This document shows, piece by piece, positions 10,215-21,442 of a stretch of 64,000 nucleotides of DNA. The position numbers and the translations under genes were made by a program. How positions within the stretch are numbered: the first letter of the stretch is position 1; each line of letters begins with the position of its first letter. Where the stretch lies: contig JAULSR010000001.1 in assembly GCA_030512295.1 (NCBI GenBank), positions 3,805,001 through 3,869,000 of the forward strand, written 5' to 3'. The notes beneath the pieces were generated by a model. It saw only the letters and a program-made list of their open reading frames with translations. It did not search any database and was not told the origin of the DNA. The stretch comes from Bombardia bombarda (taxonomy: Eukaryota; Ascomycota; Sordariomycetes; Sordariales; Lasiosphaeriaceae).

Positions 10215-10499
10215 ATGACGCAAGACGCAATAACAGCACCCGAGGCTGTGTCAAATGACTGGGCTGCGGAGACTACATACGATGAAATCCAAAATCCATA
10301 CTCCAGGGAGGCAGATGTCGGCAGGCTTGACTGGGGTGACCTATTTGCAGGAGATGAAACCGACGCTGTTTCTAGGAACTTCTGGTCTTGCCCTGAGTCG
10401 GTATCAGACGACTGGGTCACTTGGTTAGCATGCCAGAATCCTTTGTTATCGGATGAAATTTTTAACGAGGCCAATCTCTGGGTATGTGCCGAGGACTAA
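10215..10499 (+). CDS. Small acidic hypothetical ORF with an internal repeat
   Basis: ATG-initiated frame of 94 residues, unrecognised. It is strongly acidic and Trp-rich and contains an apparent internal repeat: PEAVSNDW...IQNPYS and PESVSDDW...QNPLLS, about 50 residues apart. Codon use looks less G/C-ended than in neighbouring housekeeping genes. It could be a fragment of a larger decayed gene. No intron or promoter evidence was found. Confidence 0.3.
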   Translation: MTQDAITAPEAVSNDWAAETTYDEIQNPYSREADVGRLDWGDLFAGDETDAVSRNFWSCPESVSDDWVTWLACQNPLLSDEIFNEANLWVCAED

Positions 10500-12068
10500 A
10501 AACGAAATTGGAGATTTAGATTGCCCAGGCTCTCCTCAAAATGGCCATACAACGAACAAGAGCCAACAACAGCACCAGCTTATCGAAAACATTGTCCACT
10601 TAGATCAGGCAGAGGACGTAATCACCGTTCCACACATAGATATCTGATGGATGCGAGGCACTGGGAGTCGAATCGTTGATCAGGCCGACGAGCCAATCTT
10701 GACAAACGTCATCTCCGTCTCAAGTAGTGACAACAAAGAATACAAACCAATCCAATATCGCATGGGACAACCATAAAGAAGCTTGCTATCCGGAACCCAA
10801 GAAATCCCATTTGTTATTCTAGTCACCCTGTTCGCTGACCGCTCACCAGAACCACTGATGTATGGTCACCAAGAATTATAGTTTCCTCGTTCTCAATCTT
10901 GTACGCAGTCCCACGATCTGAAAGGCGTTCGGTGCCTACGGTGACGTTTCCCAAAAGGATGAATACCATACAAGGTGCCGAGATGGAGACTTCGGTGGCG
11001 GCGAGAGTGCTTCGCACCTCTCCTTCTCCTCTTACGCCAAGCTATGCACTATTAGGACCATCTCTTCGCTGGAATTCGGTTCATCGTACATGATCGAGGA
11101 CGAGCCTGACTATTTCGTCATCTGGGCGCCTCAGCTTTGCCCACAGCTCCTCCTTCTCTTCCGGAGTCTTGGCGGCACGTCCGGTGACAGGCATCGGTCT
11201 CGACGACACGTTCGCAGATCGATGACGTTGTGAACGAAGACAGTCGGCGATTCGCTCGGATGCGGCCGTTTCTCATGCTACACTCGTTGGTCGACTGTGC
11301 AGCTCCCTGGGCGTCGTTGACTTGCTTCCAGACTTCGTTGTAATGTTGAGAACCGAGCTCTTCTCGACTTACTAAGCTTAGTTTTGGGGGAGTTTAGAGG
11401 GGCTGGGCTAGCGGGTCGGGACGCACTTGCGCGACTGTGGGTCAGCCACACTCATATCCCTCGACTACGGTGGCCGTCCTTCCCCGTCGATGGCAGGCCG
11501 GATGCTCCTCCCAGCATATTTCATACGTTGATAGCTGCGCTTCGGTTGCACCTATCATTCTCAGACCGTTGTCTCATCTCTGCCACTGCTCGGTCGCTCT
11601 GCGCTAAGTGAGTTCTTGTAGATTTCTCCAAAATGCACCTAGAGACGGCAATAGAAGTAGTTAGAAATGGCTCTTTTTAAAAGAGGCGTTGTGGGGATAC
11701 CAGCTAAAGAGCACGGCACTCGGAGAACTCAGTGACAGCACAGAATCACAGCTAACAGACTTGAGCCTGCGCGCTCGGGTTTCTAACCAATGATCAAATC
11801 AGCTGCCTCAAAAGGAGTGTGTCAAGATCTCACATAGCTGCGCTGTCTAAACTTGCTTAGTGTTTCTGTCAAGGATTCACAACTTTGTGGTTAGCTCAGC
11901 TCATTTCAATAAGGTGGACCAATTTCTTTGGGTGTCTCTCTGGACAAATTACACTAACGTCTTTCGGTATATGTTTGGTATTAGTTCTAAATCTAAGGCA
12001 TCTACAAAGAAGGCTCAAGTGCTCAGCCGAGTACGATTACCAAACGCGACCGGGTACGTTACGAAACT
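10500..12068. other. Gene-poor stretch downstream of the FunK1 gene
   Basis: Holds coding remnants on the minus strand at 10823-11391 (separate entry). From about 11400 to 12068 I see nothing beyond short random frames. Confidence 0.45.
10823..11391 (-). pseudogene. Decayed coding fragments, family unknown
   Basis: Reading the minus strand, three frames have protein-like composition but are interrupted. The first (near 11385-11285) contains REELGSQHYNEVWKQVNDAQ. The second (near 11275-11082) contains PEEKEELWAKLRRPDDEIVR and ends in TGA at 11082-11084. The third (11036-10823) contains LLGNVTVGTERLSDRGTAYK. They are in different frames separated by stops, so this is probably the remains of one or two genes. 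I recognise no family. Alternatively these are chance open frames. Confidence 0.3.
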
Positions 12069-14485
12069 CTAGGATTCCGCTAGCACCTTCGAGTCCATCC
12101 GGGCTTCGCGAAGGATCTCCTTCATCGAGGCATATAGCCCCGGCTCTGACCTTTTCCATCTTTCACCTTTCGGGAAAACCTTCCTTCGTAATCTATTAAC
12201 CCAAGGAATCAAGGCCTGGTAGTAGACAGTAAAGTTCTCCTCCGTAATCTTGAGAAAATCCTCTTCATCAGAAATGACTCCCTTCTTGGAGCTTGCCAAC
12301 TCCTCCGTATCCACGGTGTTCCATTTGTCAAATCTCGGGACAACCCGCCCCTGGCCGGGCCCCTCGTAGTGGACGCATATCCAGAACAGTACCCAGAAGA
12401 ATGACTCAAGATCGTGCATGAAAGAATGTTGCTCGCCAAGAAGGGCCCCGATCGCCATGAAGGCTCTGGTTCCCGTCTTTCCTTTCGCTCCCGAAACAAC
12501 TTCTCGCTGTTCTTTGATGGCAAGGTCTAGATCGATTAAGAATGACGGCCAGGACGTGTTGTTGTTGTCTTCATTGATCATGAGATTGTTGATCGAGATA
12601 TCCCTGTGAAGGAAGCCGGCCTCATGTAGAGACTCATGTCCCTCTATGCAGCCCTCGAGCCCACGGAGCAGAGCTGCCCGAGAGCTTGCCTTGTAGATTG
12701 GCCCCCCGAAATCGCGGAGTACAACCCGGCGGTGCACTCGATTCGGCAGAGGACTACCAGCTGGCTTGGTCGGAGAAGCGGAACAGGATCGTTTGCTTGG
12801 CGGTAGAGGAGCGCCAGTCTGGCTGGATGACCGTTTCACCCCGGCAGTGCTGCGACCTTTCCGTGGAGTAGCTATACTTGTATTTCGTGACATCGCAGCG
12901 CGTCCAGCTCGGTAATTCTCCGCAGTTGTGACATCTAACCCTTTCCGCACATTGGTCTGAATATCGTCATCCAGGCCGCTGACTTGAACAGTCTCGTGGT
13001 GATAATACCGGGCCACATTGACTACCCCTCGGTCGGTCGCCTCCCGAAGTAGTTCACCCTCTTCCTCACGTTCCGTATACTGCCATGAGTCCTTAATGAC
13101 AAGTGACGTCTGTGGATCTCCCTCGCAATGAGCTTTCCAGCAAGTCGTCGCCTGGCCGGCTATACAAGGTGCACGCTTCATACGCCTGTCAATAATCAAG
13201 CGCTTTGTTTGGCCATTGAGTTCAACGTCAATGTATCGCTTATCGCCAGATGTTATGATGGTAGGGTCGAACCCAAGCTGTTCTTCATTCATCCAAAGAA
13301 ACCCAAGGATCGTGAACACAAAACGGAGTCCGTCTTTATTGATGTCGAATTGCTCAGACGCGATACCCCAAGGCGATCAAACTCCCATATCCTCATAAGA
13401 GAACCACAGATTGTGAAGCCTAAAACGAAGCGACGAGTGTATTGAGCAGCGAGCACCTCTCTGGCATATCTCCCTAGGTCAAGCCATGCTTCCGAAGCTT
13501 TGTCGGCGGACGGGTTACTCTTCAGCTCTCCTGGCACAAGGATCTGGGACCAGTGGCATCTCGAGTCTTTCCTAGCCTTCGAGTCGTTCACAAAACCGAC
13601 GTCCATCTTGCGTTTTGCGATAGAACCATCGATCGGCTCATTAGGCCTCGCTAATGGTCTCCGCTGACGTACGGGATTTGACTTATAAGCCTCCGCAAAT
13701 GTCGATAGCCTCATGCTGAAGTCAGCAAACCAGTTCAGCACATCATCCTGGTTCGCGTCTTTCGGCCATCCCGTCCAGCCGTCGTCAAAGAGCGGATCAT
13801 TGCTTTTTATACACTGCTTGAAAAAAGCCTCGGATGCAGTTTCGAGGTCGGCCACACCACCAAAGTATATCTGGTCGAAGTCGCGGAGCCCGGCATACAT
13901 AGGACCGAGCTCCTCCTTAAGCACATCGTCCACGTACTTGCGGTGTTCTGACGAATTCGCGAAGCTGCTCGTATTACGGAGCCATGGGGTCTGTTGGAGG
14001 GAGGAGGCTATCGGTCGGGGAGGAGGGGTTGATTCAGTGACAGCGTTGTAGACCTGGTCCCAGATCACGCTGTCCGGTTTGTCGGCGAGCACGGCATTGA
14101 GGAGAGGTCGGATACGGTCGAAGTCGAAATCATCGGAGTTAACCGCGGCATTGAGTTTTGCTATGTCGCTGAAGAGATTCTTGCCTCCACCGCGGGAAGA
14201 AAGGAGGCGAGAGGTCCGGAGACCTTGTAGTGCCAATAAGAGATCGAGTGTTAGATTTTGGAGATCTATATTATGATTAGACAAATATTTCAACAAAAGC
14301 TAGCGAGTCCTACCATCTTGGGCAAGTTGGTCGAGCGCGTCTGGAGTGCAAGTTATGTTCCTGTCTTCACAGATTGAGTCGAAGGAAACGCGGAAAGCGT
14401 CAAGACCTCTCCCAATCGGATTGCTTTTGATGATCTCTGACCGAGTTTGATCTACCATGGCGGATATGGCATTTTCAAGAACCAT
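12069..14485 (-). CDS. FunK1-type protein kinase, broken by one frameshift
   Basis: Fungal-specific kinase family FunK1, often expanded and lineage-specific; substrates unknown. Exon 1 runs from the ATG at 14485 to 14314, a 48-nt intron follows (14313-14266), and exon 2 runs to the stop at 12069-12071. Hallmarks: VPGELKSNP and GRYAREVLAAQ (N-terminal lobe), GFLWMNEEQLGFDPT, HRDISINN (catalytic loop, HRD), LIDLDLA (metal-binding Asp), and GTRAFMAIGAL (activation segment). The N-terminal frame runs out at 13289, while the family-like sequence continues in another frame from about 13370. Adding one base to the CCCC run at 13366-13369 joins them, giving 789 residues. An exon upstream of 14485 is possible, because an acceptor-like CTGACTAG precedes the coding-looking sequence at 14539. 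Confidence 0.85.
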
Positions 14486-17400
14486 AGGGGAAAGGGGTCG
14501 TGTTTCGTGGCGTTTCTGCCCAGCAAAATTCCCAGCCACCTAGTCAGCCCCTTAGTCAGCTACGTCGGAACAACAACGTCGCCGATGGCCCATGCGTTTG
14601 GCGGGACCACATGTCAGATAATCAAGTCCTTATGCCTAAGTCTAATTAACTCTTCTTTTCTAAAACAAGAACTGCTGGAATTTCCATCTCGACAGCGAAA
14701 GAGTAGTATGAGGGAAGCCGATTCCGAACGAGCGATAACGGATGTCGAGAAGAGGAGAAAAGAGAGGCGTCGAGTTTGCGTTGGAAAGCGATGGAGTTTG
14801 AAGGCGATGGAGAACAAAAGCAGTAACCAACATTACTTTGAAGCTCGATTCACGACAGATGAGCGCCAGATCTGAGCCGAGAAGCCCGAAGCAAGCCCTT
14901 CCCCGGGGGTATAGGATAAAAATGCGACATTGGTGGGGAAACTTGGGAAAGCATCCTACAAGGGGAAGAGAGTGGTGACAGGAAATTTAGGGAAGCTTAA
15001 AGGGCTCCTACATGGCTATATACGACATGAACTTGAGGTGCGCCTGCGGTAGTAGACAGTCCCACGTTCTTTAGTCGGACTCCGCATCTGGCTATGGGAG
15101 GCCTATCACGCGGCGGATGATGCAACGAATCCAGCTTCAGGGGTACAGCTATGCTTGAATCCACGCAAGATGGGCTATGGTGAGGCACAGACAACTAGGT
15201 CCACGAACGAGATTCCTGTCGCCATAGGCCGATCATGGGAGCCTGGCATGATATGCCCCAGATTTGCATCCGTCTGGTGTCTGCAGGTGTACCTCGAACA
15301 TCGAAGCACCTGTTCGGTCTACTCGAAGCCAAGCGGCCTTATCTCGGACTGCTCTGCGTCCCTCACCTTCCTCTCCTTCAGGACTCTGCCTTGACACGCA
15401 AAAGTCCCACTCGGAGACCCTGTTTGCCTGAACATGGCTCCCTTTTGAGGATTCCACGCATGAATCAATCAGCCTAGCTCAGCTAATCTGGGCATGACTC
15501 CTGAAACCGGCATCGTGATCTCGCTTGTGATGGAAGTTATGCCAGAGGACATTCTCCCACGTCGACAGGACCTCCTAGCTTCCTGCTTGTTCTTCCGGTG
15601 TGGCCGACCAAGCCAACATGCAGGCAAGGCAGATTTGAAGAAGCAGGATTCAGGATGTATGAGTGAGGGTCAGAGCGGCGTGGCAAGGCAACGTGTAGGC
15701 ATCACCAAAGGATTGGGCCTCCCCCCTTCAAGGCGCATGAAAACTCAGGTCTGGGACCATGGCCAACATCGTCCCATGACCTTATTCGTCAGCTTGAGTC
15801 ATCGGTGATGGATTCATATCCTGTCGAGAGCCTATCATCATGCATATAGGTGGATTCCGAAGGCTGGTGAACGCTTTGGTCGGCGACCTACAGGGCGAAT
15901 CAGATGTATCATGACCCTCACACCACGCCTCCTGGTGTCCGGACCTCGTCATCCACACTCGTCCTCCTACTTTGGCCGCGCCACAGCCGGATATGCCACC
16001 GCTAGGGTGCCTCCTGTCATACCGGTGAGTCTAGATTGAGGGCTATACCTTCTCGGTCTGCATCAATCACTCCGGAGAACATGAATCCGTCCGGCACCTG
16101 ACGCAGAAGTGGATGCCGGATTCCCGATTAGCCATCGCTTAGACACTCCATCTTGGCATCATTCATGCACATCCCTGATTTCACTGCTCCATGGCTCCTT
16201 CCAAACTCTTCGATTAGCACTTCCTGACGTGCCCATTGTCTCGTGTTCATCAAGGACCAGTGTCTCCCGTGACGCGGTCATGCCCCAGGTCAATCCACAG
16301 GAGGCCAACTGAGACAGGAATCATCCCTGTTGCTGCGAGCTTGCATTGTATCAACATGGCAGAAGAGGCATCGAGCCAGGACTAGGTCGGGTAACCTCAA
16401 CTCCGCCGTCTCCGTGGAATATCTGCCTAATCTACCTACATTGACCCCATAATACCTCTGTTCAGGGTGCGTTGTGGGCTTTCCTGGGGACGTCATTCGC
16501 CTTCTGTCGGCCAGCTGTTCAGACTCTCATTGCCGTGTAGCCTCTCGCAATGATCGCAGTAGGTTTACCTTCTCCCAAGCGTTCATGACGCTGGAATGCT
16601 GATGGTAAAAAGATCAGACCTGTCGTAGACGTTGTGACTGGTGGAGCCAGCAGACGGAATAGGGCAGTAGATGACTGGCAAGCCTCACCGCATGTAGAGG
16701 AGGAAGCGGCAACCGAAAAGAACAGGTTGTTTCCATTTTTGGTAAGTGGCAAGTTCAGCCGGGGTGGCCAAAAACGAGGCTCCCGGGCTGTGTCGCAACT
16801 CCACCACACCAGGCTCACCACGGCTCAGGTTAAAGCAGCAACAGCTCAGGAACCTGGACGATGAAGGAAATCCTCGAAGTCCAGGTTGAGGTGTCATACT
16901 TAGCTGTTATGACGGAGCTCAATTGGCTCCTCTCGAGATACTACTTGCTTATTATGTAGTGGTATCATTGGCGGCTTGAACCCAGTCGGGCCACGTCTAG
17001 AATTGATTTTTATACACGATAATCATCAAGTTATGGACTGTTGTGAATCGGTGATAAATGATGCATTTGGTGAACTATATGAAGTTTGAACGTTGTGCAG
17101 TGAAAATCATTGCACATTTTAAAGGAGACCATGTTGATGATTTTCTTGCCCATCATTGACAGCCAAGGTGTCCTGCTTCTGAACATAATAAACGCATCGT
17201 AGTTCAAGGTTGTGGACCAATACGGTTGCGTTGCTATGTGTCGGATTTTGCGAACAAGTACTGTACCCAGAAGTATGAATCATAATGAATTTTAGTTCCC
17301 TGGACGGACATAACGGTCTTTATAGTTGAGGCCATCTCCATGTCCGTGCCTGCCCCCAGCATCATTGAATATATTACCAATGGCGGGATAATTGCAACAC

Positions 17401-17530
17401 CCGCACCCCGAGTATGCTCTATTTATAAAACAACATTGCAATACGCGACCAAAGTGATGAATTCCTAGTCTCATCTCATCAACCACCAAGACCACCAATA
17501 TAAACCAAAACCACTCAACCACCAACCAAA
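14486..17530. other. Three-kilobase region without a recognised gene
   Basis: Only short frames, mostly with non-ATG starts and no recognisable motifs, on either strand. The last 500 bases turn AT-rich. The promoter of the next gene is recognisable by TATAAAA at 17424-17430 and a C/A-rich leader. Confidence 0.5.
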
Positions 17531-18030
17531 ATGCCCACCCGTCGCCTCCTCACCGCCCAAAAATTCATCGCCGTCATCGGCACCCTCGACCCCGTCGCCC
17601 TCGAGCCCCTCCTCGCCCCTCCTTCACGCACCAGTTCCGGCCCGCCTCGCTCTCCGCCCGCCTGCCCGCGTCCCTCGACAAGCAGGGCTTCCTGCAGCAC
17701 GCGGGCAATCTGGGGGCCATCCTCGCGGGCTTCCCCGTCACGGCCAAAGAGTACATCGAGAGCGACGAGGCCACCAACCGCGTGACGGTGTGGGCGACAA
17801 GCAAGGCCGTCTTTCGCGACGACGCCAAGGATGGTGACGGAGAGGACAAGGACTGGGAGTTCAGCGGCGAGTACGTGCTCTTGCTGACCATGGACGAGAC
17901 GGGGGAGAGGATCACGCGGATAGTGGAGTTCTTGGATAGTAAAGCGACGGCGGATGTTTTGCTGGGGCTGATGGAGAGGGCGAGGGGGAATGTGGAGAGC
18001 AAGGGAAAAAGGGGGAGAGTGAGTAACTGA
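17531..18030 (+). CDS. SnoaL/NTF2-like domain protein, one frameshift
   Basis: Small alpha+beta-cone (SnoaL/NTF2-like) protein, as found in fungal stress and secondary-metabolism loci; no reaction can be inferred. The frame starting MPTRRLLTAQKFIAVIGTLD breaks after LEPLLAP. The natural continuation (SFTHQFRPASLSARLP ... VTVWATSKAVFRDD ... EYVLLLTMDETGERITRIVEF) is in another frame up to the TAA-like stop at 18028-18030. Adding one base in the CCCC run at 17616-17619 joins the two into 166 residues. A TATA box at 17424-17430 and a CA-rich leader precede the ATG. It may be intact in the organism and broken only in this sequence. The GEYVLLLTMD...ITRIVEF part is the typical last beta-hairpin of the fold. 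Confidence 0.7.
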
Positions 18031-19676
18031 GGGCGAGAGAGGTGAAGTACTGCTTGTATGTATGGGCTTGGAATGGAAAATACTCTACTCTGGGAAGCAA
18101 ACTGTTGTCTTGATTGTGGTTTTGGGCTGTATGATAAGTTTTGAACGGGCAGACGGGGTCCTGGCTGGGTTTGTTGTCTGAAGCAGAGATGAAACTGGAT
18201 GATATTTGACAGTCATACTTTGTAATGACTGGCTTTGATCTGAAAGCTAAATTGCAATCACAAATCCTTTCACATCCTCGTCACGTTAATAATATTTCTT
18301 TTTCTAGATCGTGGATCCGGCTGCTTCACAAAGTTGAGGTTGAAGAATCTCAAGCTACGAGCAGGAAGAGCTGGTGAATAATTGATTCATTATAAGTCTC
18401 AATATGTGATAAAATAGTAAGTGCGTGATTGGGACTGGAGTTGAGGGGAAAGCGTCACTCTCAGATGTTCAACCAAGTGCACATCAACCCAGTTAATTTC
18501 TCCCACTTGGAAATAGTTTTAGAATTGGAGAAACCAAACGAAAAATTCAAATACACGGCTTATTTAGTCGGGCCTTGGGGTATATTTCGGATGATAGGAC
18601 ATGCTAAGAATTATAGTAGTATCGAAACATGTATTGATAGACACGCATATCAAGACAACAAGTATACACACTGTGACGTAATGTATCTCACTACGAAGTA
18701 CAAATAAGTAGAAATTACGAGTATATTAGCAATAAATTAAGGTAGTAATCATCGCCCATTTGTCAACTCCGAGCCGTGTCTTACCACCTTCCAGTCCTCT
18801 CACACAATCATTGATTTTCACTACTTTTTCAAATTTACGTGGCGCGTGAAAGAAAAAACTCCAAGCTAAGTGGAACCTTACGCACAAATCGAAAGCTCAA
18901 TGTTATTACAGTAACAAAGCGTCAGCGCCAATCGCAGGTACTATGCCCCATGTAACCAGTAACAACGCCACACTCAGCCCATCTCAGCTGAATGGATAAT
19001 CCTCCCATGACAAAGGCGGCACAATCAGAATCATCTTCAATTCTCTCTGACCTCATCAATTTCGCACACGCACATGAAACAACTACACAAACAACATCGC
19101 GAGAAATTATGTTAACTCTTCCTTATCTCCTCATTTCCTCGCCAGCCAGATATCGAAACGATTCAAACCGAGCTTCTTTCTTCGTCCGTCATTCGACCAG
19201 ATGCCTCGGCGCTGCCTGTTCCCCATGAATGACGCCATTTGCACTTCCATCTGTCCCAGTTTCTCAAAAGATAGGCCGGCCGTCCGGCCGTTTGAAAGTT
19301 TGAACCGCACTACCCCGGCATACACCCCATACATTGCAAAGACAAGAAAAATAAAAACGGACCGCAAATCTGAGCTCACCCATAAAAAGAACACCCCTCC
19401 TCAAAAACGCCTTCAAACTCCCCGTGTGGTCCACCCCAAAGCGTAGTTCCAAGTCCCAACCAACACACACCCATTTTGGACTCCGGAGCACACATCCCCA
19501 GACATTAAATCCCACCGCTTCGTCAAGAACGCCATGTGGGAGGAAGTTGTTGTGTATAACGTTCCGTGCAAGGCAAAAATCCCCTTCTTCAAACCGTCTC
19601 GGTCGCGTTCGAATTCGATATGTACGTGGATAAAGATTATACGCAGGCGTTCTGGTGACAGTGGCACCATGGTTCA
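18031..19676. other. AT-rich intergenic region
   Basis: Lower GC than most of the window, especially 18240-18760. It holds one doubtful small ORF (18465-18707) and otherwise nothing recognised. Confidence 0.5.
18465..18707 (+). CDS. Doubtful small ORF in AT-rich DNA
   Basis: ATG-initiated frame of 80 residues (MFNQVHINPVNFSHLEIVLE...). Codon use is AT-ended, unlike the housekeeping genes. There is no signal peptide and no family that I recognise. It could be a fragment of a decayed or transferred gene, or chance. Confidence 0.2.
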   Translation: MFNQVHINPVNFSHLEIVLELEKPNEKFKYTAYLVGPWGIFRMIGHAKNYSSIETCIDRHAYQDNKYTHCDVMYLTTKYK

Positions 19677-20829
19677 CTATCCTCCCCCAAAAGTCGATTG
19701 TCTAGGACTGAACATATTATCGGGCATGTGGTCGTAGTTGATCCCTGGTTCTCTCTTCAGCGTTGGGGAGGTGTGAGGCGGGAAGGAATGACCGACTGGA
19801 GAGGCAAAAAGGGATGGCCCTGGGGACATGTAAGTGGGTTTGACACCAGCAAAAGCTGCGCAAGGATTTACTTACTATGAGTGTAGGCCGCCATGCTACC
19901 CTTCCTCTCCCCCGATCCCAGCCCGTCCAGTTGGACGCCTTGAAGTGCTTGGTATGTGGAGGCGATGCTGTCGTTCCGGCTGCGCGGGGAGTCACCCGTG
20001 GATAATGCCACCTGACCGCCTGCGGAGGGCTGACCAAAGTTGGGTGTAAAAGGCTGACCGAGAAGCTCTTGATTGGTCTGCACGAAGCGCCTAGCTTCGT
20101 TGTCCAGCCATCTGTTGATATTCGGATCGTTGCATTTTGCGTGTGTCATCAAGTGATGCTTCAGACCGCTGACCTCCCCAAGCAGTCCGTTATATTCCAT
20201 CTGGAGGTGTGCGTGCTGGGCCTCGAGGCCGATTTTTGTTTCCTCCAAGTCGGAGACGTACTGCTTCTTCTTCTCTCGACATTTGCTGGCTGCTACCCGG
20301 TTTCGCTCTAGGAACTTGCTTCTTTTATGCTTGTCTTTTGCCACGTCGGATTCCTTCCTCGTCTTCCTTGTCTTCCTCTTCTTATCAGGGTTATCTTGGT
20401 CAGGGGGGGTGATGTCTATGGATGTACTCGCAGATTTGGAGGTTCTCTGCGAGACCGACTTGCTGCTAGAGGCTCTCCGAGTGGATGGCCGCGAGAGGTC
20501 TTCGGACAGCACCTGTATCTGGGCTTTTATCTCGTCGTCATCATTGTCTCCGTCGTACATGCGGGGATCGACGAAGAGGGGTTTGTGATCTGCCATCATG
20601 GTCCCGGCGTGTTCGGCGAAGCCCTCCCACACACCGCTTCTCGGCTCTATCGCCTTTCCATCTGCAGATATGGGCGAGCTGTCTAAGTCGAGCTTGCCGC
20701 TATAACTGTGGAAGGACTGCAGGCCGCCGCCGCCGCCGCCACCGCCTCCCGCATCGTGCTCGGGCTCTGGTACGGGTTTGGATCCTCAAAGTCGATGCAG
20801 TCGTTGAAGAAGTGAGACGGTGTGTCCAT
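19677..20829 (-). CDS. ATF/CREB-like bZIP transcription factor, probable N-terminal frameshift
   Basis: DNA-binding transcription factor. The basic region and zipper (residues ~165-230) read KRSKFLERNRVAASKCREKKKQYVSDLEE, followed by leucine heptads and a conserved extension (LMTHAKCNDPNINRWLDNEA). A 56-nt intron at 19820-19875 (GTAAGT...CCCCAG) leads to a last exon ending ...FSPRQSTFGGG and TAG at 19677-19679. At the 5' end, the ATG at 20829 (MDTPSHFFNDCIDFEDP) is in a different frame from the rest. One missing base near 20770-20785 would join it to ...PVPEPEHDAGGG and give 365 residues. Otherwise translation could begin at an internal ATG (MMADHKPLF). The basic region is of the ATF/CREB class used in stress and developmental responses; the exact ortholog is not clear. 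Confidence 0.85.
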
Positions 20830-21376
20830 GTCGCGGGTTATTGTCTACACGCCGCCTCCAAGACTACTGAGGTGTCAGTAACGAGAGTGGTGGTAGCGAC
20901 TGGACTGGCGGCACACCGAAGTGGCTGTGACAGATGAGATGGAGCGTTTGGCGAGAAGCTGGAAACACAAAATGAAAAAGACAGGTCGGGATGGGATGGC
21001 GACCAGTCGGGAAAGGGACCAACACCCAGGAAGCCCAGGGCAGACAGGGTAAGGCAGGGCATTTACACACCGGAAGTAAGCTCCGAAGTGGTTTCCGTGC
21101 TAGGAAAGTAAAGTAGCTGATGTGGGAAGGGCCGGGAGGACGGGCGTGGTTGCCTCGAAACCCTCGAGCTTGGACTTGGATTGCTGCTCGGTCCACGTCT
21201 TTAGTCCAAAGATGCTCGAGAAGGGTGCAGGAAAAAGCGACACAGGAATGCAGGCAGGTGTTGGGACTGGCATTCTTCTAGTGACGGGAGAGCGTGTCCT
21301 GAGCTGGGCTGGCTGGGATGGGACCGAGGGCCGTTACCGTTGCCGTTGTCGCAGCGGGCGTTTTATTCGACATACC

Positions 21377-21442
21377 TTGTTGACAGTTTGTTGTTGACAG
21401 TTCGTTGTTGACAGTTTGTTGTTGACAGTTTGTTGTTGACAG
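21377..21442. repeat. Tandem 14-mer repeat (TTTGTTGTTGACAG), about 4.7 copies
   Basis: Near-perfect head-to-tail copies, with one T-to-C variant, lying 550-610 bp upstream of the bZIP start. Each unit contains TTGACAG. Confidence 0.9.
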
